A DNA stretch of 17,062 nucleotides from an uncultured Eubacteriales bacterium (GCA_905206455.1 CAJLHL010000048.1:1-17062); one strand, 5' to 3'; positions 1-6,900 are shown, numbered from the stretch's first letter. Made by a program: numbers and translations. The notes: generated by a model not told the origin, from the letters alone.

Positions 1-2
1 GA

Positions 3-260
3 AGGCAATTATCGCTATCAGCGCAACTATCAGTATGCGTGCAGCCCTATTGCGATATTTTGGAAAACCATTGTTCCAGCTGCAAGGAGATTTTTTTCTA
101 TGCTTCAAAGCGTGACGAAAAGATCGGCATTGCGACGGTTTACCGCATGGTCAGCGCTTTGGAAGAGGTCGGCGTTATCAGCAGAAAAATCGTATATGCC
201 TCGGAACAGAACAGCGGGAAAGACGAAGCTGAAAAGATAAGTGATAAAAAATTTCAATAA
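3..260 (+). pseudogene. Fur-family regulator fragment, degenerate and cut by the window edge
   Basis: The frame open from base 3 encodes the recognition half of a Fur-type winged helix: KRDEKIGIATVYRMVSALEE is the DNA-binding helix region of Fur, Zur and PerR proteins, and VGVISRK follows as expected. Family members are usually 130-150 residues. Here the frame ends about 16 residues after the wing in a lysine-rich tail with no relation to Fur, and the metal-binding dimerisation domain is absent. The stretch before the helix (DILENHCSSCKEIF) is also several residues shorter than I expect, and no ATG with a ribosome site is visible; a GTG lies at 39. I read this as a decayed gene, or less likely a short variant. 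It sits directly upstream of the ferrosome-like operon, so its intact ancestor may have been the local regulator. The family call is firm and the pseudogene call is inference. Confidence 0.55.
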
Positions 261-272
261 GAAACGTTAGAA

Positions 273-302
273 TTGACTAATATCATAGCAGAACACTATG
301 AT
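273..302 (+). promoter_or_regulatory. sigma-A promoter of the ferrosome-like operon
   Basis: TTGACT at 273-278 and TATGAT at 297-302 are separated by 18 bases, close to the sigma-A consensus. The predicted start near 309 leaves a leader of about 100 bases before the first small gene at 412. No other good promoter is seen before that gene. Confidence 0.6.
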
Positions 303-304
303 AT
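280..304. promoter_or_regulatory. perfect 9-7-9 inverted repeat over the promoter (operator candidate)
   Basis: ATATCATAG at 280-288 and CTATGATAT at 296-304 are exact reverse complements around a 7-base centre. The repeat fills the promoter spacer and covers the -10 box, which is the usual placement of a repressor site. It does not match the classical 7-1-7 Fur box spacing. Because a Fur-family fragment lies just upstream and known ferrosome genes are iron- and Fur-repressed, a Fur-like binding protein is the first candidate, but the identity is unproven. Confidence 0.55.
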
Positions 305-411
305 CTATACACTGATAATTTATGTATTTGCCGGGAATTGTTTTCATCGGGGCCGAGGAATCCGGCGCCGAAAAAACAGATCCGGGGCAGAAAGAAGAGC
401 GAGGTGACGAG

Positions 412-492
412 ATGAAGTCTCACAGATTCTGGGCGTGGGCGATGGTTCTCTGCACAGCGATGACGCTTTATACCGGTTATAAACGCAAATAG
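412..492 (+). CDS. 26-residue single-pass membrane peptide
   Basis: The ATG at 412 is preceded by GAGGTGA at a good distance (401-407). The peptide has a short basic start (MKSHR), a hydrophobic stretch with two tryptophans (FWAWAMVLCTAMTLYTGY) and a basic end (KRK), so it looks like a single transmembrane helix with charged flanks. It ends 70 bases before the next gene and lies in the same transcription unit by position. I do not recognise the family. A small gene before the membrane protein and the P1B-type ATPase is consistent with the compact layout of ferrosome operons, where a small accessory gene has been reported, but I cannot confirm homology. Its reality rests on the ribosome site, the composition and its place in the operon. 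Confidence 0.55.
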   Translation: MKSHRFWAWAMVLCTAMTLYTGYKRK

Positions 493-562
493 ATTCCGTG
501 CTGAGGATTCACAGCTCAAAAAGCAGAAGACGAGAATATGACGTTGCAGCAGGAGGTAAAAA

Positions 563-865
563 ATGGATATTGATAAGAAAACGATCAAGGGAGCGAGCCT
601 TTTCGCAGGCGGAGTGGCATTCGGCACAGCCGGCATTAAGATTCTCGCCAGCAAAGATGCGAAAAAAGTGTATACGAACTGCGCTGCCGCGGCTCTTCGC
701 GCAAAGGACTTTGTGATGAAGACGGTGACAAAAGTTCAGGAAAATGCGGAAGACGTAATGGCGGAAGCGAAGCAGATCAATGAAGAGAGAGCCGCACAGG
801 AAGCTGCATGCGAACAGGAGGACGTCTGCGAAGAGCAGAAGCCCGTTTCTCAGGAAAACGCATAG
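563..865 (+). CDS. DUF6110-type small membrane protein (FezA-like candidate)
   Basis: This 100-residue protein starts at an ATG with AGGAGG at 551-556. Residues about 9-29 form a glycine/alanine-rich hydrophobic segment (KGASLFAGGVAFGTAGIKIL) with small-xxx-small spacing, suited to packing of a single membrane helix. Residues about 30-75 form a charged amphipathic helix, and the last 25 are acidic and glutamine-rich. It matches the type annotated as DUF6110, which I recall lying beside heavy-metal P-type ATPases in Clostridia. In ferrosome loci a small membrane protein (FezA) and a P1B6 ATPase (FezB) are both needed to build the iron-storing compartment, and this gene occupies the FezA position. 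The DUF assignment is from memory and the FezA role is inference from context. Confidence 0.7.
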   Translation: MDIDKKTIKGASLFAGGVAFGTAGIKILASKDAKKVYTNCAAAALRAKDFVMKTVTKVQENAEDVMAEAKQINEERAAQEAACEQEDVCEEQKPVSQENA

Positions 866-895
866 GAAGCGCGGCTGTCAGATATCTAACAGCAG

Positions 896-921
896 GCGGA
901 GCTGACTTCAGCTCCGCTTTT
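896..921 (+). terminator. intrinsic terminator or attenuator between the DUF6110 gene and the ATPase gene
   Basis: GCGGAGCTGA (896-905) and TCAGCTCCGC (908-917) form a perfect 10-bp GC-rich stem with a 2-base turn, followed by TTTT at 918-921. It lies 31 bases after the stop of the upstream gene and 41 bases before the ATPase start. With no obvious promoter between them, partial read-through would give more of the small protein than of the ATPase. Confidence 0.65.
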
Positions 922-961
922 CTATCGTTTGGAATCATAAACAGTTCGGAGGCGAAAAAAG

Positions 962-3034
962 TTGAAATTTACGATAAAACACGAATTAAAAGGAAGAATT
1001 CGGTTTCATATGGCTCAGCCGAACATGTCCTGTGAACAGGCGGACCGGCTTTCTTATTATCTTCAGGGGCTCGACGGTGTGTCCGGGGTAAAAGTATTCG
1101 AGAGAACGGCGGACGCGGTGGTCTGCTACACCGGAGAACGAGAAGCGCTTTTAACAGCAGTCCGGAAGTTTCATTATAAGGAAGCGGAGGTTCCCGAAGG
1201 GATTTTAAAACATTCCGGCAGGCAGCTGAGCAGGATGTATCAGGAAAAATTGATGAAAAAGATCATTTTTCGCGCGGGGAGTAAATTTTTTGTTCCGTAT
1301 CCTCTGCGCGCAGCGCTCATCAGCGTCAGAGCAGTCCGCTATATCGTCAAAGGAATCCGCAGTCTTGCAGGCGGCAGACTGGACGTGGAGGTTCTGGACG
1401 CCGCGGCGATCGGTGTTTCAATCTTGCGCAGCGATTTTAAGACGGCGGGTTCCGTCATGTTTCTGCTGGGAATCGGCGAAATTCTCGAAGAATGGACGCA
1501 CAAAAAATCGGTCGGAGATCTGGCGAGGAGCATGTCTCTCAATGTCAGCAAAGTGTGGAAACGAGAGGGCGATCAGGAGATTCTGACATCCGTTTCGGAT
1601 ATTTCCGCAGAGGACGAGATCGTCGTCCACATGGGAAATATCATCCCGTTTGACGGAATTGTTACGGAGGGCGAAGCTATGGTAAATCAGGCTTCGCTTA
1701 CCGGAGAGCCGCTTCCGGTGCATAAGAGCGCAGACGCTTATGTGTACGCGGGGACCGTACTCGAAGAAGGGGAATTGGCGGTGCGTGTAAAAGCGGTGTC
1801 CGGTTCCGCCAGATTTGAGAAAATCGTAGCGATGATCGAAGAATCGGAGAAACTCAAATCCGGGATGGAGAGCCGGGCGGAACATCTGGCGGATCGTCTG
1901 GTCCCGTATACTCTTGCAGGGACAGGCCTGGTCTGGCTGCTTACGAGGAATGTGACGAAAGCGCTGACAGTTCTCATGGTGGATTTCTCCTGCGCGTTAA
2001 AGCTGGCCATGCCTATCGCGGTTCTTTCGGCGATTCGTGAGGCGAATCTCCATCACATTACCGTCAAAGGAGGAAAGTATCTGGAGGCTGCAGCGGCGGC
2101 GGATACCATCGTGTTTGACAAGACGGGAACCCTGACGAAAGCTCAGCCGACAGTAAAGGATGTGGTGGTTTTCTGTGACAGCGATAAAGATGAAATGCTG
2201 AGAATCGCCGCATGTCTGGAAGAGCATTTTCCTCATTCTATGGCCAAGGCTGTGGTTACGGAGGCGAAACGGCGCGGTCTGGATCATGAAGAGATGCATT
2301 CAAAAGTCAATTATATTGTAGCGCATGGAATTTCTTCTCATATCGAGGAAAAACGTGTTATTATCGGAAGTCATCATTTTGTATTTGAAGATGAAGAATG
2401 CGCTGTTCTTCCGGAATATCAGGAATTGTTTGATCATCTGCCGACCCAGTATTCTCATCTGTATATGGCGATCGACAACAAGCTGGCGGCGGTGATCTGC
2501 ATAGAGGATCCGCTGCGGGAGGAAGCAGCGGAGGTAATCGCCGCGCTGAGAGCCTCGGGGATCAAAAAAATCGTCATGATGACCGGTGACAGCGAACGGA
2601 CAGCGGCGGCGATCGCTGCGAAAATCGGCGTAGATGAATATTATTCCGAAGTTCTGCCGGAGGATAAGGCTAATTATATCCAAGCGCAGAAAGCGGCGGG
2701 ACATACGGTCATGATGACCGGCGACGGAATCAATGATTCTCCGGCGCTTTCCGCAGCCGACGTGGGAATCGCTGTCAGCGATGGAGCGGAAATCGCCCGG
2801 GAGATCGCGGATATCACTATTTCACAGGATAATCTGATGGGCATCGTCACCCTCAGAGAACTCAGTCAGAAATTGATGAAGCGGATTCGTCAGAATTATC
2901 GAATGATCGTGGGAATCAATACCGGCCTGATCGGTCTGGGCGTTACCGGAGCCGTTCAGCCGACGACGTCGGCGCTGCTTCACAATACGTCTACGCTGAT
3001 GATCAGTCTGCAGAGTATGAAAAATCTTCTCTGA
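962..3034 (+). CDS. fezB: P1B-type metal ATPase with SCALK motif, probable ferrosome ATPase FezB
   Basis: The protein has 690 residues and starts at TTG 962 with GGAGG at 948-952. P-type hallmarks are present: actuator TGEP near 247-250, phosphorylation site DKTGTLT with Asp386, the nucleotide-domain HFPHS near 422-426 (a reordered form of the usual His-Pro pair), and the hinge TGDGINDSPAL from 586. The membrane metal motif is DFSCALKLAMP (341-351) with Cys344, where copper, zinc and cobalt pumps have CPC, CPH or SPC. The N-terminal domain carries GRIRFH (11-16) and lacks the CxxC of ordinary metal-binding domains. To my knowledge, P1B6 ATPases of ferrosome loci share the arginine-rich N-terminal motif and a non-CPC membrane motif. 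The expected role is iron loading of an intracellular membrane compartment. The neighbouring small membrane genes support this. P-type metal ATPase is near certain; FezB and iron are inference. Confidence 0.85.
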   Translation: MKFTIKHELKGRIRFHMAQPNMSCEQADRLSYYLQGLDGVSGVKVFERTADAVVCYTGEREALLTAVRKFHYKEAEVPEGILKHSGRQLSRMYQEKLMKKIIFRAGSKFFVPYPLRAALISVRAVRYIVKGIRSLAGGRLDVEVLDAAAIGVSILRSDFKTAGSVMFLLGIGEILEEWTHKKSVGDLARSMSLNVSKVWKREGDQEILTSVSDISAEDEIVVHMGNIIPFDGIVTEGEAMVNQASLTGEPLPVHKSADAYVYAGTVLEEGELAVRVKAVSGSARFEKIVAMIEESEKLKSGMESRAEHLADRLVPYTLAGTGLVWLLTRNVTKALTVLMVDFSCALKLAMPIAVLSAIREANLHHITVKGGKYLEAAAAADTIVFDKTGTLTKAQPTVKDVVVFCDSDKDEMLRIAACLEEHFPHSMAKAVVTEAKRRGLDHEEMHSKVNYIVAHGISSHIEEKRVIIGSHHFVFEDEECAVLPEYQELFDHLPTQYSHLYMAIDNKLAAVICIEDPLREEAAEVIAALRASGIKKIVMMTGDSERTAAAIAAKIGVDEYYSEVLPEDKANYIQAQKAAGHTVMMTGDGINDSPALSAADVGIAVSDGAEIAREIADITISQDNLMGIVTLRELSQKLMKRIRQNYRMIVGINTGLIGLGVTGAVQPTTSALLHNTSTLMISLQSMKNLL

Positions 3035-3070
3035 CCAGTTTTTCACAGAAGTTAGGCTATCATCCCATGC

Positions 3071-3110
3071 GCTGCCGCAGGGGCAGAGGGATGCGGCAGC
3101 ATCTCTCTTT
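3071..3110 (+). terminator. terminator after the ATPase gene
   Basis: GCTGCCGCA (3071-3079) pairs with TGCGGCAGC (3092-3100) around a 12-base loop, and the stem can extend with the flanking ATG/CAT. A pyrimidine-rich tract (ATCTCTCTTT) follows. It lies 37 bases past the ATPase stop, as expected for the end of this operon. Confidence 0.55.
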
Positions 3111-3130
3111 CTGCGGAAGGGCGCAGAAAG
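3107..3130. terminator. second hairpin between convergent genes
   Basis: CTTTCTGCG (3107-3115) and CGCAGAAAG (3122-3130) form a perfect 9-bp stem with a 6-base loop, followed by TTTC on the plus strand. It lies between the converging ATPase gene and the lysR-type gene, so it may stop transcription from either side. The U-tract is short, so efficiency is uncertain. Confidence 0.45.
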
Positions 3131-3146
3131 TTTCCTGACGGGAGGA

Positions 3147-4037
3147 TCAGGAGGAGTGGATATTTCGGCGGAGCTCTTCTAAGAATTTTCTGGCGGCTCC
3201 GGAAAAGAGCTGGGACTTTTTCCAGACGAGATCGAGACGGGCTTCGAGACGGGGTTTTAGAGGCCGGAAACACAGGCTGCTTTCCTCTCCCGTGTTGACC
3301 AGTCCGTCGATGCAGAGAGCGCAGCCGACGCCTTCGTCTACCATGAGAGTCGCGTTGTAGATCAGATTGTAGGTGGCGGTGATATTCAGGGATTCACAAT
3401 TGCGTCCGAACCAGCCTGAAATTTCATTGTGAACCATCGTCTGGTTGGATGTCAAAACGGGCAGGCCGTTCAGATCCTTTGGAAGAATCGAGGTCTTTTT
3501 CGCCAGAGGATGGTCTTTTCTCATCAGAAGTCCCCAGGTTACGGCGGCGGGCAGCTGAATATAGTCGTATTTTTTGATATCTGCCGGTTCGATCAGAATT
3601 CCGAAATCCAGAAGTCCTTTATCCAGACGTTCGGTTACATCGTCCGCATTTCCGCTGTAGAGATGATAGTGGATGTGCGGATATTCTTTTTGCAGCTTTC
3701 TGGCAGTCTTTGCGATCAGGCGCATCGCGTCCGTCTCGCCTCCGCCGATATAGATATCTCCGCTGATGACATCGTGTTTTGAGGTCAGTTCGGATTTTGC
3801 CTTATCGGTCAGGAGTACGATTTCCTTCGCCCGCTTGCGCAGCAGCATCCCTTCTTCGGTAAGGGTGATTTTTCTGTTTTTCTTTCCGCGGTCCAGGAGT
3901 TTTACGCCCAGTTCCTCTTCCAGTTCCATAATCTGGCGCGAAAGTGTGGGCTGGGTGATATTGAGCGAATGAGCGGCGGCTGAAATGTTTTCCTCCCGGG
4001 CGACCGCGAGAAAATATCGTAATACGCGAAGTTCCAT
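3147..4037 (-). CDS. LysR-type transcriptional regulator
   Basis: The start is the ATG at 4037, with GGAGGG at 4046-4051, giving 296 residues; a longer in-frame reading to 4211 lacks a ribosome site. The first 60 residues are a classical LysR helix-turn-helix (LRYFLAVAREENISAAAHSL, then TQPTLSRQI and LGVKLLDRG), followed by the linker helix and, from about residue 90, the periplasmic-binding-protein-like effector domain (GDIYIGGGETDAMRLIA). It is transcribed divergently from the sugar acetyltransferase gene, which is the usual layout for a LysR regulator and its target. The effector cannot be read from the sequence. Length and domain order are normal for the family. Confidence 0.92.
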   Translation of the reverse strand: MELRVLRYFLAVAREENISAAAHSLNITQPTLSRQIMELEEELGVKLLDRGKKNRKITLTEEGMLLRKRAKEIVLLTDKAKSELTSKHDVISGDIYIGGGETDAMRLIAKTARKLQKEYPHIHYHLYSGNADDVTERLDKGLLDFGILIEPADIKKYDYIQLPAAVTWGLLMRKDHPLAKKTSILPKDLNGLPVLTSNQTMVHNEISGWFGRNCESLNITATYNLIYNATLMVDEGVGCALCIDGLVNTGEESSLCFRPLKPRLEARLDLVWKKSQLFSGAARKFLEELRRNIHSS

Positions 4038-4178
4038 TTTTTTCTCCCTCCAGAATATCCGATGGATATTTTTTCTGAAATCATCGGCAGACGGCAGGCT
4101 TTCTGTTTGCAGACCGTCCGTCGGAAAGCAGAGATCTGCCCTGCGCCTGCTGCGTTGCGGACGGATGTCTTTTCTTTT

Positions 4179-4207
4179 ATTATATCGGCTGATAAAATGC
4201 CTGCCAA
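4179..4207 (-). promoter_or_regulatory. promoter of the lysR-type gene
   Basis: On the minus strand, TTGGCA (plus 4202-4207) and TATAAT (plus 4179-4184) are 17 bases apart. The implied start near 4172 gives a leader of about 135 bases before the ATG at 4037. No convincing secondary structure was seen in that leader. Confidence 0.65.
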
Positions 4208-4223
4208 GCATGAAATTTAATAA

Positions 4224-4263
4224 AATATAGGTATTTGATATTATTTTTTCTCCGCGTTATACT
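4224..4263 (+). promoter_or_regulatory. promoter of the acetyltransferase gene with an overlapping AT dyad
   Basis: TTGATA at 4235-4240 and TATACT at 4258-4263 have a 17-base spacer. An AATAT-N9-ATATT dyad at 4224-4242 covers the -35 box. The divergent lysR -35 box lies only 27 bases away, so one bound LysR dimer or tetramer could control both genes. The remaining leader to 4423 (about 155 bases) holds a small CGGAG-GAT-CTCCG hairpin at about 4316-4328 and nothing else I recognise. Confidence 0.6.
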
Positions 4264-4423
4264 CGGGAAAAGGAGACGGCCAGCAGCGGAAAAAGCGTAG
4301 ATCGTTTTGCTTCAGCGGAGGATCTCCGGCAGCGGGCGTTTTTTGGAAACGGCAAAGACGCAGCCGGTCATTTTACAATGAAACGGATAAAATTCCGCGG
4401 AAAGATATCAGGAGGTTTTTCTT

Positions 4424-5011
4424 ATGGATTTAAAGGAGTATCTGGATCATCTGAATCGGGGAGAAAAGGTAGAAGGCGGTTCGGAAGTTCACCGGTTTAT
4501 GCACGAGGCATCTCAGGAAGCTCTTCGCATCACTTCGGAGCTCAACGGCTCGTACCATACGCCGGAGGAAATTCGGCAGTTGATGTCCCATCTGACCGGA
4601 AAGGAAATCGACGAAACTTTCCGGATGTTTCCGCCGTTTTATACGGACTGCGGAAAAAATATCACTCTGGGAAAAAATGTTTTTATTAATAGCAGCTGTC
4701 ATTTTCAGGATCAGGGAGGAATCACTATCGGAGACGGGACGCTGATCGGACATAATGTGACTCTTGCGACGCTGAACCACGATTTCCGGATCAGTGACCG
4801 TGCTTCCATGTATCCGAAGCCTGTTCACATTGGCAAAAATGTATGGATTGGTTCCGGCGCCGTTATCGTACCGGGCATTACCGTCGGAGACGGCGCCGTA
4901 GTGGCGGCGGGAGCGGTGGTCATCGAAGATGTTCCGCCTGCTACTGTCGTCGCTGGGGTTCCGGCCGCGACAGTTCGGGAACTGACGGAAGAAGAAAAGA
5001 AGCAGTTTTGA
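4424..5011 (+). CDS. sugar O-acetyltransferase of the maltose/galactoside acetyltransferase family
   Basis: The protein has 195 residues and starts at ATG 4424 with AGGAGG at 4410-4415. An N-terminal helical maltose-acetyltransferase cap (residues about 10-65) precedes a left-handed beta-helix built from hexapeptide repeats, seen as ITLGKN, ITIGDG, IGHNVT, VHIGKNVWIG and VTVGDGAVVAAG-like units. LNHD places the expected catalytic histidine at residue 119. The end (GVPAATVREL) is the typical GNPA-like C-terminal signature. Such enzymes move acetyl from acetyl-CoA to a hydroxyl of maltose, galactosides or related sugars, and the acceptor cannot be predicted. Divergence from the LysR gene suggests regulation by it. 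About 140 bases after the stop contain no convincing gene. Confidence 0.9.
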   Translation: MDLKEYLDHLNRGEKVEGGSEVHRFMHEASQEALRITSELNGSYHTPEEIRQLMSHLTGKEIDETFRMFPPFYTDCGKNITLGKNVFINSSCHFQDQGGITIGDGTLIGHNVTLATLNHDFRISDRASMYPKPVHIGKNVWIGSGAVIVPGITVGDGAVVAAGAVVIEDVPPATVVAGVPAATVRELTEEEKKQF

Positions 5012-5153
5012 AGAAACGGTATTTCGGAGAGAAACGGATGAAACGGCGCGGGCGAAAGAGGCTTTGCATTCTCGAAGAAGCCGGCGGAAATCCGCGGGAA
5101 GAAGGCGCGGCGGACGATTTTGCGGGAGCATGGGGCTCCGGAGCTTTCCGGCA

Positions 5154-5182
5154 TTGACACGGCGGTAAAATCATTTTATTCT
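5154..5182 (+). promoter_or_regulatory. promoter of the Nudix gene
   Basis: TTGACA at 5154-5159 and TATTCT at 5177-5182 are separated by 17 bases. The predicted transcript starts near 5189, leaving little room before an ATG at 5198 and supporting the downstream ATG at 5219 as the true start. Confidence 0.65.
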
Positions 5183-5218
5183 GTTACCTGAGAAAAAATG
5201 CGGGAGGGGAGAGAAGCG

Positions 5219-5605
5219 ATGAAAGTAAAGCGAGTTTCGGCCGCGGTAATCCGACGGGGAGACGAGATCCTCGCCACTCTGCGCAGCCATGGAGAATACC
5301 GCGGTTACTGGGAATTTCCGGGAGGTAAACTGGAGGAAGGCGAGACGCCCCGGCAGGCGGCGGTGCGGGAAGTCCGGGAAGAACTCAGCGCCGATGTAGC
5401 GCTGGGCGAGTTGATTTCGCAGATCGAATATGATTATCCGGATTTTCATCTGACGATGTACTGTTATTTTGCGGAGATCCTGTCCGGAGATCTGACGCTC
5501 AACGAGCACGACGAGGCCAGATGGCTGAAAAAAGAGGATTTGGACAGTGTCCGGTGGCTGCCTGCGGATTTTGATGTGATTCAGCGTCTGAAAGAACTGT
5601 TGTAA
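5219..5605 (+). CDS. Nudix hydrolase, MutT-type (8-oxo-dGTP or CTP pyrophosphohydrolase)
   Basis: The protein has 128 residues. The start at 5219 is chosen because GGAGGGG (5202-5208) lies at the right distance, while the in-frame ATG at 5198 has no ribosome site. The Nudix box runs from Gly36 to about residue 58: G36, E42, R50-E51, E54-E55 all fit GX5EX7REUXEE, but the later glycine is serine (EELSAD), as seen in several MutT/NudG-like proteins. WEFPGGK before the box is typical of enzymes that clean oxidised or altered nucleotides. These enzymes cut a nucleoside triphosphate into monophosphate and pyrophosphate with magnesium at the glutamates. It is a single-gene unit with its own promoter and terminator. 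The exact nucleotide is not predictable. Confidence 0.9.
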   Translation: MKVKRVSAAVIRRGDEILATLRSHGEYRGYWEFPGGKLEEGETPRQAAVREVREELSADVALGELISQIEYDYPDFHLTMYCYFAEILSGDLTLNEHDEARWLKKEDLDSVRWLPADFDVIQRLKELL

Positions 5606-5642
5606 AGAGGGAGCGGCAGAAACAAAACGCGCCTGATAAGAT

Positions 5643-5687
5643 GAAATCGCTGTAAGATCGTCGACCTTACAGCGATTTCGTCTTTTT
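5643..5687 (+). terminator. strong intrinsic terminator after the Nudix gene
   Basis: A perfect 14-bp stem pairs 5643-5656 with 5666-5679 around a 9-base loop, followed by GTCTTTTT. It lies 38 bases after the Nudix stop codon and before the convergent glycosylase gene. Confidence 0.9.
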
Positions 5688-5755
5688 GGTTTTCTGTTTT
5701 ATCCTCTCCTTGACACAGTAGTTTTCAGGATATTTCGGCTGTTTTTCCGGACGCC

Positions 5756-6337
5756 TTACTCCGCGGACTCCGGTCCGCTTTTTGAGCCGAGCTTCCGGCA
5801 GCGCCGGGCGATTTCCTGAAAATCCCTCTCGGCATCGTTTAGTTTTTCGGGGTCTCGGAGAATCGCGGAGGGGTGGTAGACTGCCGTCAGATCACAATTT
5901 TTCCGGTGAATCCAAGTTCCGTGCTGACGTGTGATCCGATAATCCGGCGCGATGATGCGCTGTGCCGCCACTCTGCCGAGACAGACGATAATCTGCGGTC
6001 GGAGCAGGTAGGTTTCGTATCTCAGGTACGGCATACAGCAGTCTTTTTCATCTTCTCTTGGGTTGCGGTTGCCCGGAGGATGACATTTCAGAATATTTGT
6101 AATATAAATTTCTTCCCGGGAAAGGCCGGCATGCGTCAAAAGCCGGTCCAGCATACCGCCGGCAGGTCCTACAAAAGGTACTCCGGCAGCGTCTTCCTGT
6201 GCGCCCGGCGCTTCGGCAATCAGCATGATTTTCGCACTGCGGCTGCCTCGTCCCATCACGGGACGCCGGCGGGTTTCCGCAAGACGGCAGCCCCGGCAGT
6301 GATCGATAAAATTTTCAATTTCTTCCCAGCTGTGCAT
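5756..6337 (-). CDS. udg: type-4 uracil-DNA glycosylase with iron-sulfur cluster
   Basis: The protein has 193 residues. Four cysteines fit the 4Fe-4S ligands of family 4: Cys14 and Cys17 in CRGC, Cys85 in LKCHPPGNRNP and Cys101 (or 100). Motif A is EAPGAQED (42-49), and the second motif is HPSA with His155. GVPFVGPAG is the conserved segment after motif A. The enzyme removes uracil from DNA as the first step of base excision repair. The gene starts 2 bases after the stop of the reductase-like gene at 6340-6900, so the two are probably cotranscribed; an AAAGG-like ribosome site lies within the short junction and the end of that gene. The last dozen residues are polar and not conserved. Confidence 0.93.
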   Translation of the reverse strand: MHSWEEIENFIDHCRGCRLAETRRRPVMGRGSRSAKIMLIAEAPGAQEDAAGVPFVGPAGGMLDRLLTHAGLSREEIYITNILKCHPPGNRNPREDEKDCCMPYLRYETYLLRPQIIVCLGRVAAQRIIAPDYRITRQHGTWIHRKNCDLTAVYHPSAILRDPEKLNDAERDFQEIARRCRKLGSKSGPESAE

Positions 6338-6339
6338 TT

Positions 6340-6900
6340 TTAAAGGTTTCCTTTCTGCTGCAGTCTCGGTTGCCGTTCGTAAATGATGTCAAGAATTCCG
6401 TTGTATTCTCGCGCTTCAGAAAATTTCAGCGTCAACTGTTTTTCCGCCGTATCGAAAAGGCGTACGCCCTGTCCGAGAATGGCGGGAACTACCGAAATAT
6501 GATAGCGGTCGATCAGGTCTTCCTTTATCAGCTGCTGCGCGATATTAGCACCTCCGCAGATCCATATATTTTTTCCTTTCTCCCGGCGGAGCCTTTTGAT
6601 CAGCCGTCCCGGAGCTTCCTGTGTAAAATGGATGTCATCGGAAGAGCTTCCGGGCTGACTGGTGACGATATAGCTGTTTCTGCCTCTGTAAACCCATTGA
6701 CCGGGACACAGTTCTGTAACGATCTGCTGATATGTCTTTCTGCCCATCACGATAGTATCTACGTCTTTTATAAAATTTTGATAAATCTCATCGCCGTCTT
6801 TGTGGCAGTCATAGCCGGTCAGCCAGTCGATTTTTCCATTTTTATCGGCGATATAGCCGTCGAGACTCATCGCGAGAAATAAAATCACCTTTCTTCTCAT
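6340..6900 (-). CDS. dihydrofolate reductase/RibD C-terminal-like oxidoreductase
   Basis: The start at 6900 is supported by AGGTGA just upstream and by the family pattern, giving 186 residues; upstream in-frame ATG codons would add an unrelated leader. The protein starts MRRKVILFLAMSLDGYIAD, which is the standard opening of the RibD/DHFR-like family, followed by MGRKTY (nicotinamide nucleotide binding) and ICGGANIAQQL with LGQGVRLF near the end. Members bind NADPH and reduce pteridine- or riboflavin-precursor-like substrates, but most standalone copies have unknown substrates. It precedes the uracil-DNA glycosylase gene by 2 bases, which is a tight operon-like link although no functional link is obvious. 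No clear promoter was found upstream. Confidence 0.88.
   Translation of the reverse strand: MRRKVILFLAMSLDGYIADKNGKIDWLTGYDCHKDGDEIYQNFIKDVDTIVMGRKTYQQIVTELCPGQWVYRGRNSYIVTSQPGSSSDDIHFTQEAPGRLIKRLRREKGKNIWICGGANIAQQLIKEDLIDRYHISVVPAILGQGVRLFDTAEKQLTLKFSEAREYNGILDIIYERQPRLQQKGNL

Noticed and set aside
312..330. TGATAATTTATGTAT as a Fur box downstream of the first promoter
   Set aside because: Only the first half fits the TGATAAT half-site; the second half does not form the inverted partner.
3147..4211. Longer 354-residue version of the LysR protein
   Set aside because: The extra 58 residues lie upstream of the GGAGGG site, cover the promoter's transcript start and do not match the family, which begins at the helix-turn-helix.
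5038..5157. 39-codon frame after the acetyltransferase gene
   Set aside because: It has only a weak ribosome site, arginine- and glycine-rich composition, and its end overlaps the Nudix promoter; it looks like chance.
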